Below, piece after piece: positions 13,026-28,100 of a DNA stretch of 64,000 bases (position 1 is its first letter; every line of letters begins with the position of its first letter). Where the stretch lies: the NCBI RefSeq assembly GCF_003254395.2, contig NC_037644.1, forward strand, positions 4,356,501 to 4,420,500. Direction: 5' to 3'. Both the position numbers and the translations under genes were made by a program. Under the pieces are notes generated by a model, which saw nothing but the letters and a program-made list of their open reading frames with translations, made no database searches and was not told where the DNA came from. This DNA comes from Apis mellifera. Taxonomy: Eukaryota > Arthropoda > Insecta > Hymenoptera > Apidae.

Positions 13026-15539
13026 GCGATATTTTATAGTGAAATGAATATATTGTGAGTGAACGAATAATATGATTTTTTTGTTAGTTTTGAAAGTATA
13101 TATATATATGTTAATATTTAGGATTGAAGGAATTAATTTGCTATGTAAAATTCAGATTTCAGATGACATATATTTCTTAAAAACTCAAATGATTTTCCAC
13201 ATTATAAACGAATATTTTTTAGAAGAAAGTAATTAAATATAATATTTAAATACCATTTTATTTTTCGATTATCATTTTTGCAAAATTAATCGCAACAAAG
13301 AAAGATTTTTATTACCATTTATACTCTATTATTATTATTATTTAAAACTAGTTTTGTTTTTAATATTATAAACAATTTTCAATATTAAATTAACATTTAG
13401 AAAAAAGATAAATTGTTCTTAATATGAAATAGATATCTAGAACACCAACATTAAGCATGTATAATGTTTTCATAGAAACGAAAAGTGATTATATTCTTCT
13501 TATGTTATATTTTTTTAATTAAAAAATCACATTTTGAAAAAATTATATTAAAAAATTTATTTATAATTATTATAAATAATAAATAGTTATAAATAATAGT
13601 TATAAATAAACTCTCTATCAATATATTTGTCATGCGCATATTAAACATTATATATATCTATATATTTTCACAGTGTTTTTCTGTGAAAAAATTCTTCGCA
13701 AAATAGATATTTTACATTCATAGTCAGGAATTGATTGATCATAATATCAAGTTTACTATCTATATTGATTTGAATTCTATTTTTATCATTAGAATAATTA
13801 TATATTATCGGAATAATCAAACTGTTTCTTATTTTTCTTTTGTTTTGAATAATAAATTTTTTTATTTTTGTTCCCTAACTTTTTTTATTTTCTATTTTGT
13901 CTTTCATCCATTTTCAGCTTTCAGTTTAGTTTTTATATGAAATTGTATAATTATATTAATTATACAATTTAATTACTAATTTAACTGTTTTTTTGATATT
14001 GAATAAATAAAACAACTTATAAAAAAAAGTAATCCAAATATAAAAATTTTATTATTGAACTATTATTGGATTTTCATATTTGAAATTTCATAAAATTAAA
14101 AACACGTAATTCAGCCTATAAATATTTACGATCATCAGAAAAAACATAAATAAATATGATAATAAAAAATAAATACAAAAAATTTATTAATTTAGATAAA
14201 AGTTATTGAATAATAAAAAAATATTACGTTGATCCAAATGAAATGGTCAAATTCTTAATAAAATTATTGACATTTATTGAAGCTTTATAAAAATCGAAAT
14301 TTAATTTAATCGATTTAATATATTTGTATCTTATTCTTGCATCAGAAAATAAAATTAGAATTATTATAAGTAATTGATTTGATTAATTTAATTGATTGTT
14401 AATAATTTTTTCTTTTATTTTTTATGATTATATTTGAATGAATTATAATTTTTTATAATAATAAAAGATTATTTCTCTCTTTAATATAATTTTTTTCGAC
14501 ATTTTATTTTTATTTATTTTAACAGAAATTTTTTATATATTATGTTAAATTTTAAACTTGTATAAGAAATTGATATTCGAATTTAATGTTGAAATACTCA
14601 TTATACACAATATATGATTTATATATGATTATTTATATATCATATATGTATAATATATGATTTATTTCTTTATAAAAGATAAATGATAAAATAATATATT
14701 TAAATTGTATTCATTCATTTTCAAGCTTTATATTGACATGTAATAGATATTATTCAATTAGTAAATTTAATCAATTATTTTTAAATTTTAAATAGTTTTA
14801 CAGATTTGTAAAATCATTTCATATGTAACATTGTTATTTACATTGTTATATATACTTTGTACTTTAAGAATATCTTATTACATAATATTCTCTTGTGTAA
14901 TGAATAATAATTTATATAATATCAAAGTGAGTGAATAAAATATTCATTTGAGAGATTGTCAAATTTTTAAAAATAAATAAACTATTTTATATTAGACTAT
15001 TTTCCTCTAATTTTTTTTATGAAATTTGTTTATATTAAATTATCTAAATATTAACTAAATTATTTTAAATATATTTTATAAAATTATTTAATATTAATTT
15101 TATAGCATATATTAATAATATTAGCATAGTTTTAAATATTTTAAATAAATGAAAAATATTAAATTTTAGAAAAATAATTAATTTCTAGAGTTCATGATTC
15201 TAAATATTTATTTATTCACGTAATGTATCACCTTATTATTATTTTTATTTATTAATGTGAACGACCAAGAATTGCATTCTTGCATATTGAAATATCAGAA
15301 TATATTCGCAACATATAATATAATAATATAATAGAATAATATAATAAATATAGAAATAAGTAATAATAAATAGGTATTATGTTTTTAATATAAATAAATT
15401 TAAATTATTTTAAGCTTTAAATAATAGTAATATCAATGGAAATTTTCAACATATATTTTATAATGTTAATTAATAACATTCATACAATAATGTAAATTAT
15501 TTATTTTAATTAAAATTTTGTTATACTTTATATTTGTTA

Positions 15540-15564
15540 TTAACATCATATAATATGATGTTAA
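15540..15564. repeat. Perfect 25-bp palindrome
   Basis: TTAACATCATAT and its reverse complement flank a single A. Part of the arm repeats again just downstream (ACATCATATAATAT). Confidence 0.9.
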
Positions 15565-16129
15565 CATCATATAATATCATATTATTAGCATTATATAGTA
15601 TTATATATATTTTTATTTAATAGATTTATAACATTTTTATAAAAAGAATAAAGTATTTCATAAAATCTTTAATTTTATTAATATTAACAATGTTAACAAT
15701 AAAAAGTACAATTTTCAATATATATTTTATTTTTATGTGTATAAAATGTTGATAGCAAATATTAACTAAATTATATAAATTAAATAAATAGTAAATTATA
15801 TAAATCATTATGTAAATTATTTCATATTGAAAGATTTAAATAAATAAATAGATAGATTTAAATAAATAAAAGAATTTCAAATGAGAATTAAATAAAAAAT
15901 AATTAGAATTAAAATAAGTTCTTCAAATAAAAAATGAACTTTAAATTCAGTCCATGTTATGAACTTATAATATTTATAATAATTCAAATAAGCAAATATT
16001 GTTATAACAATTTCTATATAGACACAGCTTCATTGGAATGTTTTATACTATGTAGATATAATCAAGTAATTCATGCACTTAAATATTCTTTTGTATTCGA
16101 GCTCATACTTAAATAGCTATCAGTACCTA

Positions 16130-16470
16130 TTGCTTTTTTTTTCATGAACAATGAACAATCAATGTAGATATCTTCCATTACGATCACACTTAATATCCTC
16201 TCCCTATCTTCCATATCCTCAAACACTCTTTCTCACACCATGTAATTAACAAATCAAACACGCAAAATCTTACCTCTTTCCATTTAACATCAATTTCAAA
16301 TCAAGAATCATTTCAACGCCACTTAAACTTCATCCACTAATATCATTCTCTAAACTCACCTATCAACACATCCGTCTTCACTCATACCTGCCCGTCAAAT
16401 TAATTTCGATTTCTTGTATCTTCTTCGACTTTTTTACAAAACCAAAAATCTATCAACCACTACTACTTAC
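16130..16470 (-). promoter_or_regulatory. G-poor tract holding three minus-strand donor-like sites
   Basis: The plus strand is almost free of G over about 320 bases, so the minus strand is C-poor and purine-rich. Three consensus-like donors stand on the minus strand: GGGCAG|GTATGA (about 16387), GATAG|GTGAGT (about 16360) and AAGAG|GTAAGA (about 16273). Together with the CpG-rich stretch upstream in transcript sense (16600-16930), this could mark an alternative first exon or a noncoding transcript. Neither is proven. Confidence 0.3.
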
Positions 16471-16599
16471 ACAAATCAACGATACAGCTTATGCCAACTC
16501 GAATCGAATCGAAATGAATGAAATAAAAGGAAGAAAAAATTAAGAAATCAAAAAAAAAAAAAAAAAGTAAAAAAAAAAATGAAAATGAGAAAAAAGAAA

Positions 16600-17180
16600 A
16601 GAAAAAAAAAGACTTCTCAATGAAGCCTACATTGACGATCGATTCCCGCGGCGAACTGTTGAAATCAGATCTACCGAATGAATTCTCACGACGGTTCTCC
16701 CACTTCCACAAGCGCGGCGCTCTTTCACATTTTACTCGTTATTCCGCTGCGAGATACAACTCGCTCGCATGACGTAACATGTGCGGATAAACGTGGGTCG
16801 TGGATCGTTCCAATCGTGGGTGTGCGTGTGCCAGCGGGTACCAGGGATAGACACATAGGGTCGAGACTCTTTCGAGCCACGCCTTGTGTTTGCGTCGCCA
16901 TGCGTGCCACGCACCTCCTACTTAACAAGGTCGTTTCTCTCCTTCCCTGTCTTCTTTTTCTCTCCTTTTTTTTGTTTATTTATCTCTGTCATTCAATGAT
17001 CTTCTCTTTTTCTCTTTGAATGTCGTTCCTCTCTTTCTTACTTTTTTAACGAGTCTCGCTCTCCGTTGATTCATCTTTCTTCCTCTTTGGAATCCACTAT
17101 TCTCTTTTTCTCTAACCTTCCTCAATTCCTTTTCTCCTGATACTCGTACATTTAATTGGTGGTTGTTTTTTTTTAGCATC
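16600..17180. promoter_or_regulatory. CpG-rich island with adjoining pyrimidine-rich DNA
   Basis: 16620-16930 is CpG-rich with TGACGTAA (a near-CRE), several GTGGGT/GTGTGC boxes and no A/T runs. It is followed by about 250 bases of C/T-rich sequence. Open frames on both strands are short and of odd composition. It is most like a regulatory or promoter island. Confidence 0.35.
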
Positions 17181-19625
17181 GTTTTTTTTATCTGTTTTTA
17201 TTATATATTGTCTTTTTATTTCTTTTTTTTTTTTAGTTTTGTTTTTTTGATTATGATATCTTCTTGAAAGCAGACAAACAAAGATAGAATGATAAGATTT
17301 TGAGAATGATCAATTGTTTCATTAGATATTAAATAGTTTTTTAATTATAGTAGATGTAATAATAGTATAAATAAATATTTGTTATGATAGAACTCTTTAT
17401 TTTTTAATGATTTTTTTTTATTTAATCATTATTAATATTGTTATCAATATGCTTAATTTAAAATTTTTGCAAAAATTTAACATTATTAATAAAGGTTAAA
17501 GTTTAAATTTTTATTAATTGCAAAAAATTTTTACAAATTAATTTAATCCTATAATTCCAAGATTTTTAATGAAAATTTCTTCTTAATTAAAATTAATCGT
17601 AATTAAAATTATAAATAAACTTATAAATGTTATTTGATTATATTATATGCACTAATATGATATATATTTAATTTTATTATATTATTATAATATTATGGTA
17701 TTAATAATTTACTTTACTTGTGTTTTATTTTACTTTCTGTTATTTCGCCTTATTCGTTCATTAATTCTATTGCAATAACTTATTTCTATTTAGTATAATC
17801 ATCTAGTTTGAATGATTTGATATTACAGAACAATATTCTACATAAAAGTGTCATATTTTTCTTATCATGCTTCAAACATATAAATATTGTCTGATTGATT
17901 TTCATTCAAATCTAGAGAAGAAAAATATTTTATAATAATGGATTTGTTAAATTAATACAATTAATCTCTAAAATGCTTAAATATAAAATAAATTAATTTA
18001 TATAAAATATATTCCTTACAATTTTTTTTAAAATAATATTTTAATTTTAAATAATATTTTTTTAATATTAATTTAAACTTTTCAAATCTTGATTTTCAAG
18101 ATTCAACATATTCTAAAAAAAATGTTTAAAAATGGAAATATATTTTATATGCAAAATAATTTTATAATATAATATAATATATACTACTTTTTACAAAATT
18201 TGACCAAATAAAATTTTTAAATAGAGTTAAAAAATATATTATAATATTATGATATCGATTTCAATTCTTAAAAGTTAGTTATACAAAAATCTATATTTTG
18301 AATAATTGTTAGAATATTTCTAATTAATATTGAATCTATGAAATCTATGATTCTTATTTCAATTCCTATATCAATTCTATAATCTATATTATTTTTTTAG
18401 GATAATTATTCAAAATAGAAGAAAAAATTCATAAAACATTGAAGTTTGAAAATATTTTTATAATGTAATAATAAAGTATCTCAACTATATTTTCTTTTAA
18501 ATGAATACTATTTATAAATAAAATAGTATTTAAAAATTTATAAAAATTTTATTATCTTATTTGTAAACTATTGTTTATAAATTGCAATTTTTTCTTTAAT
18601 ATTATTCAAATATATAGTTAATAGTAATTTTTATCAAAAATATTAAAATTATTACAAAATTAAGAAATTTAATCATAATGAAATTCTAAATATATGAATT
18701 TTTAAATATATATAGTTTTATAAAAGATATTATTAATTAAAATATATTTTAATTAAAATATAATTAATTAAAATATATCATATATTTTTTAATCAAATAA
18801 AAAATAATTGTAAAGTAATAAATAATGAGAAATTGTATAAAGTCCAATGAAATCTAACTTAATAAGAATTAACTTTTCTATTATTTTATTGTTTATAATA
18901 TATAAGAATGCAATTGCACTTAAAATAAAATTTATTCGAAATTTAAGTTTTAATAAGTTAAATACAATAATTCATGCTATTCATAATATAATGAAACATA
19001 AGATATAATAAATCAATGAAATCTAATCTAATTTAATTTAATCAACTTATAATTTATTAATAATTTATAATTTATAATTTATTAAATATATATAATTCAT
19101 TCATTAATTTTTTTGTTATTGTTATATATATACACATGTAGTCGCTATTAAACGAATATCAGAATAAAATACTGTAACTTAAATTTAATAAAAAATGTTT
19201 GAAAATATCTCGAACAGCAAAATTATTTATATATGAAAAAGTTTTCGAATAACTCCTCAAAATTATCGAAATTGGTAAGAAATAATTAAATAATAATCAT
19301 TTATATATATATATAAATATACATATAACTTCTAAAATGATTTCAAAATCAATTTCTATAAGACTATCATTTCTAGAAGAGCTAGATAATGAAAAAAAGA
19401 TTCTGAAAATAACTGTTTAAAACTTATATAAAAATTATTTTAAAATAAATTTAAATCAAATAGTTATGAAAATATTTTTTATAAATAGATTCAATTATAA
19501 TTCCCGTATAGATTTCATAAGATATTTTTTTCAACTCAATTTTAAAAATTCTAAAATTTGTTTTTGTATTAATTTTTTTTGTAATTAAATATCACTAAAT
19601 TATTGCAGTTGTAGATTATTATATG

Positions 19626-19628
<3 letters not shown>

Positions 19629-19680
<52 letters not shown>
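19629..19680. repeat. (AT)26 microsatellite
   Basis: Uninterrupted AT dinucleotide run of 52 bases, followed by further interrupted AT repeats to about 19720. Confidence 0.95.
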
Positions 19681-19683
<3 letters not shown>

Positions 19684-20479
19684 ATATTATATATATTTTT
19701 TATTATAATATATATATATATGTATTATTTATTTTTTTTTTGTATTATGTAGGCCAATCTACTGATTAGTTTCTTTATTCATCTTAATTAACAACAATAT
19801 ATTGTTAAGAGGATTTTTTCTATATACATATATAAACAAATGTCATATTTAATAAAAAAAAAAACATATTTGAAAAATATTCAAAATACAATTTTGATGA
19901 TTATGAGAATTATAATATAATATTTCTAAATTTTGAAATATTTTTTATCAAATGAATAAAGTCAAATGAGATTTTAAAGTCATATAAATTTTACTTTAAT
20001 TATATGTAAAGTTTTAAATTTTTTGAAATACTGATTATTAAATTTATCATTGTTTATTTTATCGTTTTAGCAAGAATCAAAGAAAACATTTTCTTCATTT
20101 TTCATAAACATATTGAAATTAAAAGTGATGCGTGATGAATTTGCAATCAATTAATTAATTGAATATTTTATTATATCGATTAAATCTAATACTAAAACAA
20201 TAATATCTAGTTATATTTTCAATCTTCTAATTTACTATTTATCAATAAATAAAACAATTCAAATAATTGTAAATAGCAATTGATAAAATTTATTAACATA
20301 ACATAACATGTATTTATTTTTTATCAAGAAAAAAAGTGTAATATTTAATAGATCTTTAATAAAAATCTATTATTTAAACTCTCAATGACAAACTCAAAAA
20401 GCAAACATATTCAATATGAAAAAAGCATAGACCAGAAATTGCTGAATCTCTACTAATAATTAAAAAACGAGAAAAAATT

Positions 20480-20830
20480 AAACATTTCTTGTTGATTTCT
20501 TCTCCCTTTTACGTCTCTTTTCTTTCTTGAATGTATGATACAAACCAAATGACAAGCATTACAACAAAATTTTCTTTTTATTCCAGCGATTCGAATTTTT
20601 CAGAAGTTTCTCAAGAAAGAATTTACTCGACTAGTTCATCATTCATTGGCCGACTACAGTTAATATTCAATCTTTTTTCATCTTTTTTTTTTTCATAACT
20701 GCGCGAGAAATTACATAATCGGCATGCACGGGAGGCGATATTCTAGTCTGGACGGTGTTTTTCGTTGTCATTCTCATGACGTCAACTTCTTTCCAGGTAT
20801 TTTCTGGCTCGAAGAAACCTCCCCTCGATG
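20480..20830. promoter_or_regulatory. Island containing a perfect CRE palindrome
   Basis: The sequence from about 20690 on is CpG-containing and holds TGACGTCA at 20777-20784, the full cAMP-response/ATF-type palindrome. No exon is supported. Function as an enhancer is inferred. Confidence 0.35.
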
Positions 20831-22380
20831 TAATTTTAGATGTATTATCATAAAAACATAAATCGTTTAAAAATAAGTTCTAATCATTTTGATTTTATAA
20901 TTTATTTTTATTGTATAAAATAAAAATATTTTAATTATTTAATTGTTTAATTTTTAACTTATAATTAATTTTTTAATTCAATAATTATTATAAAACATAA
21001 TATTTAATATATGTAAAATATAATATTAAATATATGTAAAATAAATTAAAAATTGAAATAATAAAAACAAATTAATTAATCAAATTTCAAATATTTTAAA
21101 TAGAAGAAGACAAGAACAAATTAGAAATAGAATATTCAAAATTAATTATATTTGCTTCTTTTTATTTCTTTATATTTAATTTTATTCTTTTAATACAATA
21201 ATTAATATAATAAGTTTAAATTTATTGAAAAAAATAAAAATTTAAATCAATAAGCAATACATTTTTTTTAATATGATTATATATAAAATAAAAATGATTA
21301 TATAAAAAATAAAAATAATATTGAATTGAAAGAAGGAAGAAAATGATATTAAAAGAAAATATATTTTAATTAAATTTTTATTTTTTATTTTATTTTAAAA
21401 AAATATTTTAATAAAAATAATAGTATATAAGTATTAATTTTCATATTTTCATATATTAATTAGAATATTTATTTGATGTGACATTTTATGATTGTGTGAA
21501 ATTAGTTCGATTAGAAATTTGTCTTTATTTAGAATGATAGAATCAATTGAATACAACTTTGAACACAAAATATTGAATATTTATCATTATTAAAATATTA
21601 TCAAATATTTTGTTTACTCAATCTAATAGTTATCATATATTGTATTTATGAATAATGCAATTAAAGATTTGAAATTTAAAAAAATAATAAGCATTTGTTT
21701 TAGGTTAGAAAAAAATGTTACCCTTAGAACAACATGAAATTATAAGATAAATTCTAGATCTCAAAAATGAGAAAAAATAAGAAACAAATTAGAATAATTA
21801 GAAATGAAAATAATATATTAAAATTTCTCATTTATTTGAAAGTTTGAATGACATTTTTCAATCAACAATTTTGGTCTTTTTAAATGGTCTTTTTAAAATA
21901 AACTATTTGACTAATACTATTTAACAACGATGAATTATGACAATATTAACAATCAATATTGTTTATAATTTTAAACAAGAATAGTAATATTATCAGATTT
22001 TGTGAAAAAAATGAAAAAAATAGATTGCATCTAAATGTATAATTTGAATGAATTTTCAAAATTTCGTAGCTTAAAAATTTTATTCTATATTTTTTAATTC
22101 TTTAAGTTGAAATTACTTTCTTTCCTATTATATATTATATTATTTTATATATTATATTATATCATGAAGACATATTGTTTTCTATATTTTAATATTATTT
22201 TTTTTATATTTTACAGGATGTTCTTCCAAAAATGAATACATTTTGAATGATTTATATTTTTAATTTTCATTCTTTTCATATATTGAAATATGAAATATTT
22301 AAGAATGCGAAGGTCTTTTATTTCTAATAAGTTGCACTTATAATTTTACTGCCATTATGATATGAGAACTATCTTGATGA

Positions 22381-22438
22381 AATTTATCTGATTAAATTTA
22401 ATTTATGTTTTAAATTATAAATTTAAAACAGATAAATT
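22381..22438. repeat. Nested inverted repeat
   Basis: Outer arms AATTTATCTG and CAGATAAATT (10 bp) enclose a perfect inner palindrome at 22407-22429 (GTTTTAAATT / AATTTAAAAC). One side carries a 16-base unpaired segment. Confidence 0.8.
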
Positions 22439-23369
22439 GAATGTAAAAATAACATTGAATATTGTCCATGATCTCTAATCTTCATCTATGAATTTTTTTA
22501 TAAAATTTTATTAAAAAGAAAATTTATGGTAGAGAGGCGAAATATAATATTTATAAACTGAGAACAGTTATTGAAAGTAAATACCGAAATATCAAACCAA
22601 ATGATTTGTTCCGTTATTATAATTTCATTCCTCAATATTATCTAGTTCAAGATAACTATTAATTTGAACATTTGTAAAAAAATTCTATGATTTATCTTTT
22701 TTAATTTAGAATTTTAATTTTATTTGCATTAATTCATAAAAGCATATAACTACTATTTTACAAAGAATTTTACTTAACAAAAATTCTAATTTTAATACAC
22801 ATAAAGCATAATAGGTTACATAGAAGAATTTGATAGGAATTCTTTTGAAGGTATAAAATCAATTAGACAAAGTTTTTAACATTTTTTCACTTGTTAATAC
22901 AAATCTGGAATTTTTTTTAAATAAAATGATAGAATAATAAAATATGAATGTTTAATTTAAAATTTTGTTTTATTTTACACCATTGGATATAGAATTATGT
23001 TTACAAAAGTAAAAAACATACTAAAACTTTAAATATTGATTTCATTTTGGTTAAGAAATTTCCCATCGATAAAAAATTGCTTTATGTATAACTTATTATG
23101 CTTTATATATACACAAACTTTTATTAAAATCAAATTTTTAGAAATTTCTTGTAAAATAGTGTTTAAATATTTTCGTAAATCAGTATATATTATAATAGAT
23201 AATTTATAACTATTCAACGTATATATATATATATTTTAATATAATTTGTTTTCGAAACACTAGAAATTTGAATAAAAAAATCACTCTTCGTTTTAATTTA
23301 GAATTCTAAAACTTCTTACATGGAATAAAAAAGCTATAAATTGTAATAAAATTATTAAAATGTAATATT

Positions 23370-23560
23370 TCAAATGCAACGAAGCACCATATACAGTTTT
23401 CCACAAAGGAAATTCTAATTCAATCAACGATTCGAAATTGATTTCACATCACTCGAGTTGAACGATGTTTGCCAGTTCGTAAGAGAAACACACATTGATA
23501 TCGCGAAACGAAACATTATTGCAACTTTTGTAGTCAAAATAAACTATCGAATAAAATTGT
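23370..23560. other. Moderately GC-balanced stretch in intron C-D
   Basis: About 190 bases with CACTCGAGTTG and CGCGAAACGAAAC in otherwise A/T-rich intron. No exon signature. Weak candidate for a conserved element. Confidence 0.25.
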
Positions 23561-24900
23561 TTTGCCATAATTATTATTGAAGAACAAGAAAACTGTGAAA
23601 ATTATCCTAGAAAAAAGAGAATTTGAAATGAAAATTTGAATTCAAAAATCAATTTGACAACAACAACTCGAATAAAATCGATAAAAAGAATTTTCACAAG
23701 ACATAATTACTTTTAATGATTAGAACAATATATACAATCAAATTTGTATAGGAAATAATCTTCTTTCATGGAACGAATGAGAATTCGAGAAGTTTAGAAT
23801 ATTAAGAATAGAGAATATGAATTGAGTTTAAGTAATGCATTAAATATTTATTATTAAATTCTTTTACTATTAATATTTTAAAATATATATAGAAAATTAA
23901 TGTTTTACATAATATTTTAAGAAACTTTTTAATTTATTCTCTTGCCAATCTTTAAATATATTTTTTAGAAAAAACTAAATGAATAAATAATTTATTTATA
24001 AATATTATGATTGAAGTCATTTTATATAAAAATTTATATAAAAATTATTTTATATAAAATACAACATGATAAATTAAATAATATAAAAATATAATATATC
24101 TAAAATAATAATAAAAAAAATAAAATCATTTAATATAATAAATGCGATAAATTTAACAAAACGAAATCTATAATATAACAATAAAAAAATTATTTTAATA
24201 TTTTAATAACTGTAAAATACACAATGATATATAATTATATAAAAAATTGTATAATGAATTTTCATTCTATTTCTGAAGCTTTGACCATTCCTTTATTCAA
24301 ATTATCACAATTCGCACAATCACAAGCCAGCCATGCAATTTGGGAGATATCAGTAAATTTTAATTGGCCACATTTTATTACTCATTTCCTTTTTTAAATC
24401 ACACTAACTGATGTCATTATTAAAGAAAGTATTTAAAAATTTGAAATCACAGACTATCTTTCAATAACTATAAATTTTTCTTAAAATTCATTTTTCGCTT
24501 TATCTTTTCTAGACACATGATTTAAATGCAAAACTTGATAATATATTATATAATATATTATATATTTTATATATAAAGAAAAAACATTGATTCAAAAATA
24601 AAATATTTTTTTATGTTAAATAATATTCCAATAATTTTTTATTCTAATTTTTTTTTATTCAGACATTTAAGAATTTATTTATGAAAAATTATAAATTAAT
24701 AATTAAAGAAAAGATATATTTATTTGTAATTTATCTTATATCAACTATGCGTTATATTGTAAAATAGTATCTCTTGAAAAATTTAAAAAAAAATTTACAA
24801 TAAATTATATTAATAAAAAATAAATTGAAATTTCATCGATATCATTTCTTCCAATTTACCTAACAATCGAAATGATATTGTGAAAATATGATTCTTTATG

Positions 24901-25140
24901 ACTATAATATAATATTATTATATACTATAATATAATATTATAATATAATATTATTATATACTATAATATAATATTATAATATAATATTATTATATACTAT
25001 AATATAATATTATAATATAATATTATTATATACTATAATATAATATTATAATATAATATTATTATATACTATAATATAATATTATAATATAATATTATTA
25101 TATACTATAATATAATATTATAATATAATATTATAATATA
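24901..25140. repeat. 36-bp tandem array, about 6.5 copies
   Basis: A 36-bp unit beginning ACTATAATATAATATTATAA starts at 24924, 24960, 24996, 25032, 25068 and 25104. A shortened copy precedes it at 24901 and the last copy decays into AT repeat. The copies are essentially identical, which suggests recent expansion or homogenisation. Confidence 0.9.
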
Positions 25141-28100
25141 ATAATATACTATATTATAATATATTAATATATATTAATATACTATATTAATACTAATATA
25201 TTAATACAATGATATTTCGATTATAATCTTTCATTTTCATATTTTTTTGGTAACTTATATTTATCTTATAACTTATAATGAACTTATAATGAACGTCAAT
25301 GACGACAATCTCCTACTTTAAATTATTAATGATCTGCAAATTCTTTAACGTTTAATAATTATATATATATTTAATTTATGATTTTATACATCTCAAATGA
25401 AAGATTGAAAATACAAATATATGTTTCTCAAAAATATCAATGAATAAAGTTGAAATAAATCAATTATTGAACCTATTAACTAATAAATAAAACTTTTTAA
25501 CGAATTGAATAAAATTTTCAATCCAATAACACTAAAACTTGAAAAATAAACTTTCGTCGACAATTTTTCGTATTTTTATAGCTATTGCGAATTTTAAAAA
25601 TTTGAAACATTCAACATTCAATTAATTATATAAAATTCTTTAAGAGATAAAACAAAAAAAAAAATGAAAAAAAGAAAAAAATAGTTTTATTCGAATATTT
25701 ACATTCGGGAAATTATTCACAATCGTTTCACAATTTGTTCAAAACAACAATCGAGAAAAGGAAGAATAAAAAAACGAAGAAAAACCTCTCGATAAATACA
25801 AATAATTTAATCTTTTAAAATATAAATGGCTTGATTACATGTTAATTACATATATTAGCATTATAATTCTTCTATGGAAAAATTTAGTATTATTTACAAC
25901 ATATATCTTTATGCATCTCTTATGTTAATCAATATTAATGTTTGTGAATTCTTCACAAAGTTAAGTTTAATTCAAAATTTCATTTGGAATTTCCATTTGA
26001 ATATAGAGGAAAAAATAGAAATATCATCAATTTTTGTTTTATATATAATAAAATCTTAAATAATTAAAACTATTTAAAATTAAATAAAATAAAAATTATA
26101 ATGAAATTCATGACAATCATTATTATTCATTATTTATTTATATAAGAAATTTCTACATGTGTATATTTAAGAAAAATCTGTTTAATTTAAGATTTTCAAA
26201 AAATTAAAAAATTACTTATATAATCATAAATTCAGAATATTAATAGCTATTTGATATCGTTTGATGTATTTATAATATATTTTTAAAATTTATTAATAAA
26301 TATATAATAAAATTTCAATTATTTTATATATCAAAAATAAATGATCTAAAATTAAAATTGTAATATTTATTATATTAAATATATCTATATATGTATATAT
26401 TTTTATTTATATAAAATCAAAATTCAGGATAATTGTGATTATATAAACCAAAATAAATTATGATTATATTTTGATATTATTGTTGACTTATATGTTATTA
26501 AAATTTTATTAACATTTTATTATAATTTTATTTGTAATAATTTATTTCTCTTAAAAATTATATAATCTTATATTATTATTTAAATTATTATTAGTCTGAT
26601 TTTAATTTAAAAAAATAAAAAATTTAACAAGTTTTTTATAAATATATTTTTCATATATTTATCCAAAATTATTGTTTTAATTTTTTTAATAGTATTTAAT
26701 AACTAAGTGACACTTTCTAAACAAAAATAAAAAGAATATCTCATATTTTCCATATCCATTTATATCGTTCCTAAAAATTTTAATCTTCAATTACTTATTT
26801 TATTTTAAATTATCTCAATGATAAATTAATTAAAAGATAATGTGCAATTAATGTGCAATTAACAATTATGATTGTTTATAACAATTTCAATATATTATAC
26901 GATCTTCAAAACAGTTTTTTCCTGAAAAATTATATTAGGACTCGAAAAAATTTGTAATTTTACTTAAATTTTAATTTTTAATTGTGTATTTTGTAATGAA
27001 ATTTTACGAACGAAATTTATCAATTACTTAGTATTTATGCTTTGAATTATTGATGATTGAAGTTAATAAAGAAAAGAATAAAAATTTTACCAAATATCTT
27101 TGGCCATGTAATCGATTTCAAAGATATTAAGATATAATTTTGATTTATTTTTATATAAGAAAAAATATATAATAACAATCGAATAAAAAAAATTTGCTTA
27201 TTTTTTTTTTTAATTACAATTATTAATATAATATTTAGAATTAAAGTTAGTTGAAGAGAAATATTTTAATTATTTTTAATAATATAAATTACGAAACTAA
27301 TAAAAATATTCTTTATTAATTTTCTTACCTTGCAATCGAAAGATTAAATATTAATCGAATATTAAATTCAATTTATTACTTCTTTGTGAATTATTTTTAT
27401 TTTATATATCATTTATATATTTTATATATCATTTTTTATATCTATTGATTTATTTTATTGTAATATATTATTCTATTTTTTGAATATTTTTTTTTTATAT
27501 TTAATAGCTTATTAATATTTTATATAAAAATTACGAAATAATGCTATTAGCATTTAATATTTTAAATGCTTTCTTCTTGATCAAAAACAATAACAGGATA
27601 ATATAATTATTTTAAAGTGAAATTTATTACACACATAAATATATTTAATTACTTTATTTTCGTATAATTTAAATTTAATTTATTTTTTTGTTACACAAAA
27701 TAGTTATTTTTCTTTTCATAAATTAACTATGAATTTAATATGCAATTAAATACTATGCTTATCATGTAAAAAAATTTTTCACAATAAAATTAATAAACAT
27801 GATTAAATTGCAATTTTTATTTCATTTTTTTTTCATATTATTCATTTACTATTATTACACATTATTATTAAATGTTTATTAAAACGTTTTTTCATTTTTA
27901 AATATTAAATGAAAAAATTAAATAGATTATATATTTTATGAACAAAGCGTTAGAAATAATGAAATAAATTAACGAAGAATAAATTCAAGAAATTGAAATA
28001 CAAGAAATTGAATAATATGTTAAAGTGATGAATGATCTGAAAGTTTCTCGTGCAAATTGTATTTCTCGAGCAATTCTATTTGAAACTTCTTATAGAATTA

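Noticed and set aside
16463..17019. Short frames on both strands in the 16.5-17 kb island
   Set aside because: They overlap each other on opposite strands and hold Phe or Lys runs from homopolymers. No paired splice sites in frame.
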